From Hippasteria phrygiana (taxonomy: Eukaryota; Echinodermata; Asteroidea; Valvatida; Goniasteridae): a stretch of 64,000 nucleotides of DNA. The stretch is taken from assembly GCA_037893225.1 (NCBI GenBank), contig JAZGUH010000140.1, forward strand, positions 248,001 through 312,000. Reading direction: 5' to 3'. A program made the position numbers and the translations under genes. The notes beneath the pieces are model-generated. The model had not been told where the DNA came from and searched no databases. It saw nothing but the letters and a program-made list of their open reading frames with translations. Positions 1 to 10,893 of the stretch are shown here, one piece after another; within the stretch, counting starts at the first letter, position 1; each line of letters begins with the position of its first letter.

Positions 1-656
1 GCTCCTGCCAGTTTCTTTGTTCACTTTGAAAATGTATTCAAATTTACCTAGTCAGTTTCCCTTGTGGATTGTTTGACGAATTGTAAGTTAAAAAGTCGTA
101 TCCTCATTGAGTGATCCCCACAATGTCGCTTCCCAGGTTGTATCGTAAAATTGGGTGTGATCCCTGGCTATACGGCATTCTGGGTTTATGACTTCTGACT
201 AGCGCCCACCCGAACAGGGATGCTGACAATTTGGGAGACCACCAACATAGGGCAAGATAGCTCAGTTGGTAGAGCGCCGGTACGGTAACCTGGAGGTCGC
301 AGGTTCGAATCCCGCTCCTGCCAGTTTCTTTGTTCACTTTGAAAATGTATTCAAATTTACCTAGTCAGTTTCCCTTGTGGATTGTTTGACGAATTGTAAG
401 TTAAAAAGTCATATCCTCATTGAGTGATCCCCACAATGTCGCTTCCCAGGTTGTATCGTAAAATTGGGTGTGATCCCTGGCTATACGGCATTCTGGGTTT
501 ATGACTTCTGACTAGCGCCCACCCGAACAGGGATGCTGACAATTTGGGAGACCACCAACATAGGGCAAGATAGCTCAGTTGGTAGAGCGCCGGTACGGTA
601 ACCTGGAGGTCGCAGGTTCGAATCCCGCTCCTGCCAGTTTCTTTGTTCACTTTGAA
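1..656. repeat. tandem tRNA-derived SINE units, 313-bp period
   Basis: Two near-identical 313-bp units: the same GCTCCTGCCAG join recurs at 314 and 627. Each ends in a tRNA-like block (about 251-325 and 564-638): a D-arm GCTC..GAGC, a T-arm ending in the B-box GGTTCGAATCC and an acceptor pair GGCAAGA/TCCTGCC with 6 of 7 matches. The anticodon arm is degenerate. Related copies lie at 2296-2370, 3530-3722 and 63448-63620. Confidence 0.75.
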
Positions 657-936
657 AATGTATTCAAATTTACCTAGTCAGTTTCCCTTGTGGATTGTTT
701 GACGAAAAATAGAAAGTAAATACATGTTGTGTAAAGCCAACTTATCTGATACAGATATGCTCCGAGGCAAGTGTCAGAGATGTATGGAGTGGTGGGCGAG
801 TGGGGGGGGGGGGGGGGGGGCTGGTGGGGGTTATCTAGGGTTGGGTGAAGCTGTGGTGGAAATGATTTAACTTATATTTGTCGCACTTTTCTGTTGACTA
901 TCACATTATCATTAGAAATTGTTGACCATTCTGAAG

Positions 937-1277
937 TAGGGCCGAGTCAAATCGAATTAAATATTCAAATATTGAACCTTCCATTCGATCGATTATTTGA
1001 ATATTCGGTTGTCCAGATGGCCGATTTTGGGGTAAAAGTATATATATATATAACTAATTCGACCGGAAAGGGGAAACGAAGTTGTGCAAAAGTGCACGTT
1101 AGGGGGAAAATGTAAGTTAGGGAGAAAAAGTCATTTCCCCTTAACGTCACAACTACCTTTTCTAGCGAGAATTTTACTGTCGCAAATACTAAAAAGAATG
1201 ATTTTCCTGGTTTGGTCGAAATAGGTAAAGTTTGGGTTAGTTTACAGTAAAAAGAAGTTTGTGCACAAGTCTATGGG

Positions 1278-1312
<35 letters not shown>

Positions 1313-1602
1313 GGCAGTCTAATTAACGTGCAAAACTGCTCATTATTTTCATTATAATAGATTCTCACTTTTGTGACGATCGCCAGCACCAAGGAATGAT
1401 TCAGTATAAAAGGTTTAGCACAGGTGCAAAAATGCAGAAATACTTTTTTTTTTTTTTAAAGTAGGAACAGGTACATTCATCATTACGTGTTTGTAACACA
1501 GATAGATTAGATAGCCTATAGATTCAAACTCGAAAATAAATATTCAAATATTTGAATAATCGATCAAATATTTGAATATTAGAATATTTCGGCACAGCCC
1601 TA
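937..1602. mobile_element. hAT-type non-autonomous element (666 bp)
   Basis: Starts TAGGGCCG and ends CAGCCCTA. It is flanked by the identical 8-bp direct repeat TTCTGAAG (929-936 and 1603-1610), the TSD size of hAT transposons. The inside is AT-rich with repeated ATATTCAAATATTTG motifs, an (AT)n tract at about 1280-1308 and no transposase. Same family as 5874-6372 and 9567-10127. Confidence 0.8.
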
Positions 1603-1667
1603 TTCTGAAGTCGGTTAACCCCTTGTACATTGCTATTTAATATTTTGATAGTATTATGTTGAATGCA

Positions 1668-1990
1668 GTTCGGAGGATGCCTTTTTAACCCCTTGTGTCC
1701 AGCTGTTATTGATGGGGTGCTGGTATGCCAAGAATGGGCTGTGCAGCCAAGCATAAATGCAAACAACAGGCGCCACAATGAATAGAGTGGTCCTAATCAC
1801 ACTTGGAGCCTCCCTTTTGTGTAAATGATAGATTTCAATGAAGCTCCATCTATTCATTACTCTCCCATTCAAGAATATAGTTGAAACATGAATAGATTGA
1901 GTACGCACAGGAATGCGCATATAGACGACAACTGGCCAGGTGGTCTTTTTCAAACCACGGCTACGGCCGTCGTCCGGATTCAAGAGCTTA
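1668..1990 (-). repeat. interspersed repeat family A, inverted copy
   Basis: About 310 bp, shared with 2935-3245, 3935-4235 and 55430-55612. Diagnostic parts are the end reading CCCCTTGTGTCCAGCTG and the segment around TCAATCCATTCATGTTTC. It lies just downstream of the last visible CDC123 exon. The class is not recognised and I saw no clear terminal inverted repeat. Confidence 0.65.
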
Positions 1991-2030
1991 AATGATGAAA
2001 ATATCAATTGAAATCTGTTGACAGACATAC

Positions 2031-2144
2031 CCACGACTGAATGTCGGCACTTGTGACATCCAGCTCGTTCAATTCCGTCCAGCTGAATAACAAAGGATCG
2101 GTTTGCTCGCCAAAAGGGTTGAAGTCAATCAGGAGAAATTTCCT
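2031..2144 (-). CDS. CDC123: CDC123 exon 9 (last one seen)
   Basis: Encodes RKFLLIDFNPFGEQTDPLLF and on to DIQSW (residues 229-266). LIDFNPFGE carries the conserved acidic/Asn pair expected to bind the nucleotide metal. The acceptor is cctaacag| and the donor is TCGTGG|gtatgt. Without splicing the frame runs eight more residues to a stop (TGA), so a truncated isoform cannot be excluded from sequence alone. Confidence 0.9.
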
Positions 2145-5100
2145 CTGTTAGGAGGAGGGAAGGATATCAATTCATTTCACTTGACAGATTCTAGCAGCAG
2201 TGAAAACATTTACAGCTAATATTCGGCAACTGGGCAAATTGAACGAAGAAAACTGCCAGTTTCCTGGCAAAAAAAGAAGAAAAACACCAAAGAACACTGC
2301 CAGTATTCTTTGTTCACTTTGAAAATTAATTCCAAATTACCTAGTCAATTTCCCCAGTGGTTTGTTTGACAATTTTCTTTTTAAAATAATTTTTATTTTT
2401 TTTTAAGAGAAAACAAATACAAAATCAAAATCAAAACTTACCTTATCTTGTCGGAAGACATCATATACATCTGTAAGAACAAGATAGAAGGTCAGAAGAA
2501 AGATAATATTTCATTCTCACATGAAAGTTTGTATAACGCATGACTGAATGAAACTTGATTAACTGAACCTAGTTTGTGTTTGGTATTAAACATTTTCCGT
2601 TTCAAGAAATGGGTGGGATGGTAATTTTGTTTGGGACCGGCCCGTGTCCGACCTATGTGCTTGAGGAAAGGTTATCCCCACTATAATATAATTACTCACA
2701 ATCATGGTCTGGAAAGTTGCCGGCTATGTGCCTGTCATGGAAGTCCTCGATCTCATCGTGGATTTGCTCAGCCAGGGGTACAAGGTCGGGGAAGAAGCTG
2801 GTGTGGTCTCGCTGTGATATACCTGGGGAGGAGGGTGCAAGCGTGGCCGTCAAGCAGCGGCATAGCTATACAAGGCCTACATCCTCCCAAAAATGTGATA
2901 TGCCCCTCCCACAGAGAAAATTTAAATCAAACCTCTTTAATATGGACGACAGCCATAGCCGCGCGGTTTAAAAAAGATCACATGGCTGGCTGATATCTAT
3001 AGGCACATTCCTGCGCTTACTCAATCCATTCATGTTTCAAATATATTGTTCTTGAATGGGAGTGTGATGAATAGATGGAGCTTTTTCAAACAAAGCTTTC
3101 ATTCACATGGAAGGGGGCTCCAAGTGCGATGAATAGGACCACTTTATGCAGTGCGGTGCCTATTGTTTTTGTTACGCTTGGCTGAACAGCCCTTCTTTGC
3201 ATACCAGCACCCCATCAATAACAGCCGGACACAAGGGGTTAAAAAAGTCCCTCAAACAGTGTCTTAACCATTCAGACATGGCCTTATATTTGAAAACGAC
3301 AATGTGGATACGCGTTTTGTACAACACTTGACACCGATGATTAATTGTGGCTCGTACCTATGATGTCGTCGTTCTTGACGAACACTCGGAACTCGGTTGC
3401 TTCAGAAATGTCGCACCATCTTCGCAGGATAAGCTGAAATGGCATTCAAGTGGATAGATAAATGAAATACACTAAATCAGATTTAATTCTTGAAACAAAC
3501 CACAATGGAAACTGACGAGGTAAATTTGAAGAAATCGATCCCTGGCTATGCGGCATTCTGGGTTTATGACTTCTGACTAGCAGCCACCGAACAAAGACAC
3601 TGACAATTTGGAAGACCGCCAACATAGGGCAAGATAGCTCAGTTTTTAGAGCGCCGGTACAGTTTTCCAGAGGTCGCAGGTTCAAATCCCGCTCCCTGCC
3701 ATTTTTCTTTGTTCACTTTGAAAATTTAAATAGGAATTAAATCAACAAACTAACATGTGATCTATATACTGCTTGAGACTGGCACACAGCTAATTTTGAA
3801 AAAAAATTAATAGAATTAATATTTAAGCAATATTTTCTGCAGGCAACTGCATGAAATTGGGCCCTGGACACAGCACAGAGCTAGTGACTGAATTGAAGCA
3901 GCAACCATGTGCTCAAAATACAAAATGGTAGATTAAACTCTTGAATACAGACAACGGCTATAGCTGGGCGGTTTGTAAAGGATCTTTACGCGCATTTCTG
4001 CACATGCTCAATCCATTCATGTTTCAACTGTATTGTTCTTGAATGGGAGTGCGATGAATAGATGGAGCTTTTTCAAACAAAGCTTTCATTCACATGAAAG
4101 GGGGTTCCAAGTGCGACCAATAGGACTAAACTATTCAGTGTGGTGCCTATTGTTTGCATTTACGCTTGGCTGCACAGCTCGTTCTTGGCATACCAGCCCC
4201 CCATCAATAATAGCATTCGTCCCACTACATTCAACATAATAGTATCAAAATAAAAAGCTCAAAAACAAAAATAGACAAAACAGACAAAATACAGAACCTC
4301 TGGAGCGCTGTTGAATTTTTACCTCATATTGTGTGTCTTGTGGGCCCTGTTCGCAGTCTGTGCAGTGTTCAAAACTGTACAAAATGATAGGGAAACAAGA
4401 ATGATATATGTAGTGAGGTCTTTCCTCTGAATAATTTCCTCATTTGTTATACAGCAGACCTGAGTGACAGACCAAAGTGAGATGCTGCACGACACTAATG
4501 CAAACAACAGATTGTAAAGTCAAAATGTGCCATTCTTACAAGGGACCAGTCGGAAGTCGCATTCCTCCGATTTTCGTTTTATTGCTTAAAATGCTAGTTG
4601 ATGTAAAATACAATAAAATGTTTTTAAAAGAGATTTTAGTACGGTAACTCACTGATAATCACCGGAATTTTTTTGTAGTTGTCTTCATAAGATTTGTTAT
4701 TTTTCGATTCGTGTACATCGCCATTTTAAATGCAATCAAAACAAACTTATCATTTTAAAGCATGTGATCTAAACTCTTCATTGATTGGCCGATCTGAGCA
4801 ATATTTCCGCAAATAAACCAATGAGAGATACTTTTTGGAGATACCAAGGCTACCCCCAATTATTGTGAGCCGTCCAGCGGTGCGGAAATGAAGGACAAAC
4901 TTTATCGCTTGATTTCTACAATAGTGCTGGATCATCTAATAAAACTACAATTATCATAACTTTTTTAATACTGCTCCGATTTTATTAATTCTTTCATCAT
5001 TTTAAAGCTTATGTCTTCTTTCCAATGGTAGATTTTTGTTAAGGTTGCTTTTGAATATCCGGTTTTCAAAATCAAAACCGAATAGTGGAATTCAAACCGA

Positions 5101-8100
5101 ATGTTCAAAAATCCGGATTTATATCCCACCACTAGACATGAGATGTAATCATGTCACACTCTGTTTTACACAGGAGCATGTAAACAAAGAGAGATGTCAT
5201 TACGTCGCAGGGCCATTCTTGTCCCGGACGAGGATCCTGAATTGGTAAGAATACTACTTGTGTTTTATTCAAGTCTGAACCCCGTTTTCATGTTAGTCAT
5301 TTTTGTTTACTCACGGTAACGTAAGATCGTGTGTGATGAAGTCGGAACTCTTGAGGAGGAGGAAGATGTCGTTGGTACATGTACACTGTAAAGTGTTTCC
5401 ACAGGCTATCCATGTAGCGTCCTGACAACAAAGTGAATTACATTTAACAATTGTTGAATGCTGTGATGTGGATATGACATTTTTAACACCCGAGAGACGC
5501 ATAACACCTGAGGAGAAGCAGTCGACAATTGTTTTCGTTATATCGCCAAACCCAGTTTTTTCAGTTCAACTTACCTTGCTTGGTGGAAATTAACTCAAAC
5601 AAATCATGCGATCAAAACAGCTGATCGTCTGCTAGTTCGCTGCTCCCATTATGGTTTACTATCGTTAACAGTGTAGGTTAAAATTGCGTGGGTACCAATG
5701 ATACAGCTCAATAGCTAGCTGGCTGCTGATGTGTGATATCATGCTTGGAGTGTGCCAGTCATTTTTTATAGACCGGACATGTGATCGTTCTAGGCCAAGA
5801 CAGAGATATAACAATACACATGTATTTGTTATCTTAGGAGTGACAGTGAACATAGATTAATGTACGTGTGTGTTAGGGCTGTCCCAAATATACCAAATAT
5901 TCGACCATCAACCGAATTTGTTGCCGGTTCGAATAGTCGAAAAAGATGTGTATGCAAATGCAGGTATGACTCTGATGCTATTTTAATAGAAAAGTTATGG
6001 CGCTTAGCAGTGTCAAATGCCGCATTTTTGTCCACGGTAACTTTCTGTGGGAGGATGTCAATTGTTCCCGTCCGTAAAACCCTTGACACTTAATTACTGC
6101 AAAAATGCAGGCTGGAGTTTAGTTTCTTGTTATCAGAACGTTATACATATTCGTAATGATCTTGATACATCAGGCGCATGCAAAACAAATGTCAATCGAG
6201 TGATCCATAATATCGATCGCTGCACGTAAAACAGGCATGCTTTGAGTGCAACTTTGTATGCAGTTGCAGCTGACGCAGGAAAAACTAAGTCTTGATCGGC
6301 GAGTATTGAATATTCGGTCAAACCCAGTTTCGAATAATCAAATACTAAATTATTTGAAAATGAACAGCTCTAGTGTGTGTCCCTGTGGGATGATAGAGGA
6401 CAGATGCACAACCTTTTAGTCTTCCATGAGTATTAAGAGGAAACACAATTTTATCTTCAAGCAAACTTGACGTACAGATTCTCATCAGACGCATACACCA
6501 CGAGTACATGATTGCGCAGGATTATAAAACGAGGGCAACTTTAGAAGAATGTGCAACAGACCAGTTTCCTAATAAATGCAAATTTATGCACGCATGCGCA
6601 TAAATGGGCCCTGCAGGCAAAAAGCGAAATCGGCCCATTGAAAATGTACAGGGGTCCAAAAAGTTGTCATTTTCTCTCAATTTCTCCAAGATTTGTCCAT
6701 TTGGCTTTGGAAAAGTCCCTGAAATCGTCATAGGTATTACTTTCTGGTCTAAGTGGTTTTTTGGGGTACAAAATGAAAACTTAAAAAAATGTTTTCGTCC
6801 CGTGCGCACGAGGTCAAAGGAATTAAGCAGGGCTCCTTTCCACACGAGTGCCAACTACTAACCGTGTGCTTCGGGGTACCATCCACGTTGCCCTTTTTGC
6901 CGCTGACTATCGCATCGTGATTTTCGCGTGGGGCGGCCCGGGCTTAACGCACAATCTCTGGTCAACCTGACAGTCTGTGCACGGTGAAATCGTTTGTCCG
7001 GCATGGAAGGTGGTCTGTACGTGGTGGGAATGTCACACTATTGTTGATATGGATGGACGAATCACTGAATTGAGGTTTCAGTTTTCAAGTTTGCTTGAAG
7101 ATAGTGACCAATTAAGATGATTTTTGAATTTTTTTTTTTAGATTACTATCAAATTAATGGTTTCGTTCAATTAAGAAACTAACCCTTGTAAAACCTCTAT
7201 TTGAAGCAAGATATGGGACAGAGTGAACCCCCCCCCCCCTTTGTGTTGGTCATTGTGTTCCGGTGGGGGGGGGGGGGGGGGGTGGTGGGGGGGATGTGTA
7301 AGGTAACAATAGTCTGGAGTGTATATAGGGTACCCCTCACAATCCTGAGGGATGGACTCCCTGGGGCTCGAGCCTAACTGAAATCCCAAACCTCTTAATT
7401 AGGATGAGGTATTTCTTGTTGGTTATTGAAATCACAGCCTCATTCCTCACCCTCGGCGCGCTCCAGTTCAGCTTGGGGAATACCCTGCCACCGAAGCTCT
7501 GAATAGCTGCCCTGATGGACCCCTCTAGACCTGGGAAGGAGGGTGTCTTGCTCTGCTCCGCCGTATCGGCATGGTCGACGATGCTGCTAGGCTCATCAGT
7601 GGGACTGAGGTTGTAAACAAATTGCTTTTATAATAAAATACTTATACTAACTTTGTACCAGTGTTCTAGCCAGGCATTAAATAGCGCTAGCACTATGCTT
7701 TCGGGAATTAGCACTACATACGCTTGAATACTACCACTACGCTATAAATTTAAGAGCAAGAGTATATTCTAAACAATTTGAAATGAACTAAATTTTGCCT
7801 ATATAATCTTTTGCTCATAACTGTCAAGTGAAAGTGGCCAGGAATTGCCTCAGATTGTACCACAGAGCATCTAGAATCCAAAATGTTTTGGGCCCCTCAA
7901 GCGGACCCTGGACCGCACTCGCATTGTCCATCCTTGAGCAAAATGCCCCTACGCTCTAATTTCACCCTGGCTAGAACACTGCTTGGCACCGGTCACTTCG
8001 CATATTGGGAGCCAATCAATTTTCATTTCAGTGTTTGGTAGACAGAAACAAAATTAATGTACAAACTTCTATACAATGAGTCAAATTTCGACGTTATTTT

Positions 8101-10692
8101 AGTACAGAGTTCCTGAACTGTATAGTGTCTTGAGTGACATCACAGCAACAGCGCCCTCATATGTCAGGAAATAGCATGAACATTAGTGGAGTGTTTTTTC
8201 AAGGCAAGTTTGCCCCGAACAAGGCTTAAAGACACTTGAGGTACTACAAAAAGAAAAAGAATCAAAGATACAAGAGGTAGAATTAATATTCCTCTTGAAA
8301 CAGGAAAGATCGTAAGATGAAGGGAAACACGCACCAGGCAAAGAATTCCATAGAGATACAGAATGAGGGAAAAAGCTATTGGCATAGCTTTTTTGTTCTA
8401 TATCTACATGTAGGTACAGCTAGAGTATATTAATGGGAACAGGCAGAAAGCTGACTTTCACGCTCAAACACCCTAACTGGAGGAACTAAGCTGGATAAGC
8501 CGGTGGAACATTCACTATGCTATATCATCGTGGACTAGTGTACCGGACTCAAGATCGTGGTGATACTACAGATTGTGGGTGCGAGTTCAACAGGGGTCAT
8601 AGTGATTGTGTCCTTGAGCAAGACACTTTGTCACAAGTTGCTTCTCTTCACCCAGGATTCAATGGGTACCTGTGAGGGCAGTGATGGTTATGTGTTTGAT
8701 TAGCCCATGTGCGCTTAACTTGCGAACTTGGCGGTATACTCCCCAGGGAGCTGAGGTTTCAGGAATGATTGTTTGGCCTCATAAGCAATTATTGACAATA
8801 ATTGTAAATGCTCTGATTTAATTTAACTAAACTAAACTAAACTAAACTAAGAAAATCATTCTATATACTGGTTATTAACCCTCCTATACTTATAACTATC
8901 ACAGCCTATCAAAAACTCTAAACACCAACTCTGACAGTTTTTGTGTGTTTAAGTCTGTCATTTGATAGGTTTTGATCTGTACAACAACTGGGTCGATTTT
9001 GGCCAGGTGCATAGGAGGGTTAATTAATCATTATTTAACGTCCACAAAGGGATTGGCATTTATGTTTACACAGTTCAGAAGTATTGATATCTGAGCAAAA
9101 GTATTTTAACCCTAACCCTCCAGGGTATTTCGGCTAGAAACCCTGCCAGACGCATCAGATTGCATACTTTGTCACATTGACTTGTGTGCAGAGTGCAGCA
9201 AGATCAAGCTGTCACCACAGATGCACTGTGCTGCGTCTGGCAAGGTTAGGGTTATTGAGGTGACTTTCATTTCAGTGGGCCTTTAAATTGAAAAAAAAAT
9301 GTACGTCATGTTGTTTTTTTCTTACCTGGCAGGGAGATATATACCATCGGCATCCAAATATTTCAGGAAATCCTTTGGAAGTGGGATAACATGGCTGCAT
9401 TTGAATCAAATTGAATGAAGTAATAATATAGAACGTGGATCAAAACTGCAGACGAAAATAGAACAAGAGGACCTACACGCTTACAAAATATTAGCTGAAT
9501 GTTCGGAGAACTTTACATTGAAGTTTTTAACAGCTTCTGAAAAAGTTCATTTAGAGTGCAATACTTTAGGGCTGTCCCGAATATTCCAATACCTTTTTGT
9601 CGGTTGGAATATTCGAAAAAAGTATATATGCACGTACAGATCTATTTTAACAGAAAAGTTACCGTGCTTAGCAGTGCCGAATCTAATGCTGTATTTTTGT
9701 CAACGTAACTTGTTATGGACGAAGGTTTATTGTTTCTGTCCGTAAAACCCTGGACCCTTATAAACGCAGGCTGCATTTTTTTTTTTTTATCAGAACGTTA
9801 TATGTTCCAAGTAGTCTGTCATGTTTAGAAAGGAATGGAACGTTTTCACGCTGAAAAATATTTTGAGTGTTGTTATAATTATTTGTACATGCATAAGAAC
9901 TCACACCTTTGTTTTTTTTTTCCTGTAGAACTACCGCAAAACAGACAAGCTCAATCGCCGCACGTAAAATACCGGCGTGCTTTGAGTGCAACTTTTTACC
10001 GGTGCAGCATGCAGTTGCATCTGATGTGTGAAAAAATTGATCGGCAAGTATCGAATATTTGAATATTCGATCTAACCCAATTTTGAATAATCGAATATTA
10101 CTAAATTATTCAAAATGAACAGCTCTATAATACTTTAACTTCAACGTACACAAATACATTTGCTTTTCCGAAAATAATGAGGATTTCAACACTTGTGGAT
10201 GGGCACCAGCTAAAGCCGTGTCCGCATTGGACTTTTTTTGGTCAAACGTACGGAGACTGCTGTCAACTTTACCAAATTAAGTTCAGTGCGGACAGCCGGT
10301 AAACTGTACAAATTGTCAAGTGTCGATCGTCGGTTGTCCGTTTATCCCTCCACACCGGGAACTTTTACAGGGCCAACTGTGCAGCGGAAGAGTTACGTGG
10401 CCAGTTTTACGTCGCTAAAAGTCCAGTGTGGACAGCCACTATAAATGTAAAACGTGCATTTTGACCACTGCAAAGTTAACATGGCCAAGGGCTTTCCGTG
10501 AGCAGTGTAATCCAAGTGCAGACGCACGGAAGAATAACTACAGTGAAATGTTAACAATTACAGTAAATTATTACAATTGTAAGTCCAATGCAAACGCGGG
10601 CCAAGACTATTTGTTTACCTGTCGATGGTAATGTGCTTGAAGAGTGGGTACCAGGTAGAAAAGCTACAGTTAAGAACCTGCTGTTGCTTCAT
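2031..10692 (-). CDS. CDC123: CDC123 homologue, eIF2 assembly chaperone (9 exons, 3' end off window)
   Basis: CDC123 is a cytosolic ATP-grasp-fold protein that binds the eIF2 gamma subunit and promotes assembly of the eIF2 heterotrimer. I rebuilt the minus-strand gene from nine exons: 10619-10692, 9326-9394, 7451-7604, 5315-5421, 4323-4374, 3358-3433, 2700-2822, 2442-2470 and 2031-2144. They total 798 nt, with consistent phase at all eight junctions, GT..AG introns and 266 codons. Landmarks are CSFSTWYP (residues 9-16), FPKLNWSAPR (90-99), KSSDFITHD (123-131), EFRVFVK (166-172), GISQRDHT (178-185) and the ATP-grasp signature LIDFNPFG (233-240). All line up in order with the human protein as I recall it (336 aa). 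The last ~70 residues are missing: I found no further exon between 1 and 2030, so the terminal exon probably lies left of the window. The introns are packed with MITEs and SINEs. Identification is firm; the missing end is inference. Confidence 0.95.
2296..2370 (+). repeat. tRNA-derived SINE fragment
   Basis: Matches the TTTGTTCACTTTGAAAAT..ACCTAGTCA body segment of the 313-bp SINE unit at 1-656. It lies in the CDC123 intron between exons 8 and 9. Confidence 0.6.
2442..2470 (-). CDS. CDC123: CDC123 micro-exon 8
   Basis: A 29-nt exon encoding (Y)VYDVFRQDK, matching the family's DF/Y-V-F/Y-D-I/V-Y/F-R-x-D segment. The acceptor is ttcttacag| and the donor is ATAAG|gtaagt. It is too short for ORF-based detection and is supported by phase and by both flanking exons. 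Confidence 0.92.
2700..2822 (-). CDS. CDC123: CDC123 exon 7
   Basis: Encodes (G)ISQRDHTSFFPDLVPLAEQ and on to FPDHD (178-218). The acceptor is ctccccag|GTATATC: using it rather than the cag nine bases further in keeps the frame and the conserved GISQRD. The donor is GATT|gtgagt, leaving phase 1. Confidence 0.95.
2935..3245 (+). repeat. interspersed repeat family A
   Basis: Copy in the CDC123 intron between exons 6 and 7, in the opposite orientation to 1668-1990. Short frames in it recur in the other copies but are not conserved as protein. Confidence 0.65.
3358..3433 (-). CDS. CDC123: CDC123 exon 6
   Basis: Encodes LILRRWCDISEATEFRVFVK and following residues (153-177), plus one base of a Gly codon. 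LxLRxWC...EFRxFVK is a core CDC123 motif that in ATP-grasp terms lies beside the nucleotide site. The acceptor is atttcag| and the donor is CATAG|gtacga. Confidence 0.95.
3530..3722 (+). repeat. tRNA-derived SINE, diverged copy
   Basis: Corresponds to the second half of the 313-bp SINE unit, from the TCCCTGGCTAT segment through the tRNA-like block to the TTTGTTCACTTTGAAAA tail. It is mutated in the D-loop (CAGTTTTTAGAGC) and the B-box, so it is an old copy. It lies in CDC123 intron 5. Confidence 0.65.
3935..4235 (+). repeat. interspersed repeat family A
   Basis: Third copy of the ~310-bp family, in the CDC123 intron between exons 5 and 6. It lies ~1 kb from the copy at 2935 in the same orientation. 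Confidence 0.65.
4323..4374 (-). CDS. CDC123: CDC123 exon 5
   Basis: A 52-nt exon encoding (P)FEHCTDCEQGPQDTQYE, matching the family pattern PFxHCTD....YE. The acceptor is ttgtacag| and the donor is ATGAG|gtaaaa. It restores phase 0 after exon 4. Confidence 0.93.
5040..5150. repeat. short dispersed repeat, related to 57917-58005
   Basis: Shares the pattern AGGTTG..TTTTGAAT..CCGG..TGGAATT.AAACC..ATCCCACCAC with 57917-58005 in the SUR gene. It lies in CDC123 intron 4. Too short and diverged to classify. Confidence 0.45.
5315..5421 (-). CDS. CDC123: CDC123 exon 4
   Basis: Encodes residues 100-134, DATWIACG...NDIFLLLKSSDFITHDLTL, plus two bases of a Pro codon. The LLLKSSDF block is one of the most conserved parts of CDC123. 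The acceptor is ttgtcag| and the donor is TTACC|gtgagt. Confidence 0.96.
5874..6372. mobile_element. hAT-type MITE (499 bp)
   Basis: Terminal inverted repeat TAGGGCTGTCCC / GAACAGCTCTA, flanked on both sides by the 8-bp repeat GTGTGTGT (5866-5873 and 6373-6380). Because that TSD is a low-complexity GT run, the sister copies are stronger support. It lies in CDC123 intron 3. Confidence 0.7.
7451..7604 (-). CDS. CDC123: CDC123 exon 3
   Basis: Encodes residues 48-99: an acidic, poorly conserved stretch (PTDEPSSIVDHADTAEQ) followed by the conserved block ending GGRVFPKLNWSAPR. The acceptor is acctcag| and the donor is CGAGG|gtgagg, ending in phase 0. The variable acidic linker in this position is usual for the family. 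Confidence 0.94.
7659..7981. mobile_element. hAT-like MITE with 16-bp TIR (323 bp)
   Basis: The perfect terminal inverted repeat CAGTGTTCTAGCCAGG occurs at both ends. The flanking octamers CTTTGTAC and CTTGGCAC match at 6 of 8 positions, an eroded TSD. A fragment of the same terminus occurs at 44755-44768. It lies in CDC123 intron 2. Confidence 0.7.
8466..8795 (+). repeat. SINE-like dispersed repeat
   Basis: Contains the signature CTTGAGCAAGACACTTTGTC...CAAGTTGCTTCTC...ATGGGTACCTGTGAGG, also present inverted at 59255-59590. Its first ~45 bp (ACTGGAGGAAC.AAGCTGGA) recur at 58040-58088. This pattern is common in dispersed repeats of marine deuterostomes. It lies in CDC123 intron 2. Confidence 0.65.
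8875..9023. mobile_element. TTAA-bounded MITE
   Basis: TIR TTAACCCTCCTATA / TATGCACC..ATAGGAGGGTTAA with TTAA at both ends, as in piggyBac- or Kolobok-type targets. It is the same family, inverted, as 50554-50687; the halves share CTGTCAGAGTTGGTG and AGTTTTTGATAGGCTGTGA. Confidence 0.7.
9106..9255. mobile_element. palindromic MITE with TTAACCCTAACC end
   Basis: Inverted termini TAACCCTAACC..CCTGCCAGACGCA and TGCGTCTGGCAAGGTTAGGGTTA. The right end lacks an intact TTAA. Adjacent to the MITE at 8875. Confidence 0.5.
9326..9394 (-). CDS. CDC123: CDC123 exon 2
   Basis: Encodes the segment HVIPLPKDFLKYLDADG and following residues (about 26-47). The acceptor is aatgcag| and the donor is CCAG|gtaaga. 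One base completes the Ser codon of exon 1 and two bases start the Ser codon finished by exon 3, so the phase fits on both sides. Confidence 0.93.
9567..10127. mobile_element. hAT-type MITE (561 bp)
   Basis: TIR TAGGGCTGTCCCGAATATTC / GAACAGCTCTA, flanked by CAATACTT (9559-9566) and TAATACTT (10128-10135), a 7-of-8 TSD. Sister of 5874-6372. It lies in CDC123 intron 1. Confidence 0.72.
10619..10692 (-). CDS. CDC123: CDC123 exon 1 (start codon)
   Basis: Encodes residues 1-24 plus two bases of a Ser codon. The ATG at 10692-10690 is preceded by GGAGAC (purine at -3) and opens directly onto the conserved N-terminus M-K-x(3)-V-L-x-C-x-F-S-x-W-Y-P. The donor is GACAG|gtaaac at 10618. Upstream 5'UTR limits are not visible. 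Confidence 0.93.
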
Positions 10693-10893
10693 GTCTCCGG
10701 CATTTGTGACAAACGGATTACACCGTCTTCAGATGTGCTCAACAACTGTGGGATGAGTAAAAAAAAAAAGATTTTAGTACTAGTAGGTCCCATAAAAAAA
10801 AATGAAAATTTCTGCTCTAACGTTAGACTCATGAAATAAATGGCGAATCTCACATGTCATGAGCCTACAGCTGGAATGTTCAACTTCAAGCTA

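Noticed and set aside
241..327. Functional tRNA gene
   Set aside because: The D- and T-arms are good, but the anticodon arm has a mismatch and no U33, and the unit is part of a dispersed 313-bp SINE.
2631..2993. Plus-strand frames of 120 and 84 codons
   Set aside because: They are the antisense of CDC123 exon 7 and its flanks. The minus-strand exon has splice sites, phase and family motifs.
6522..6861. Overlapping 110-aa (minus) and 85-aa (plus) frames
   Set aside because: No recognisable family and no splice or start context. They lie in CDC123 intron 3 and open frames on both strands suggest chance.
9106..9120. Telomeric repeat (TTAACCCTAACC)
   Set aside because: Only two partial units, matched by an inverted copy ~140 bp away. 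It is the tip of a MITE.
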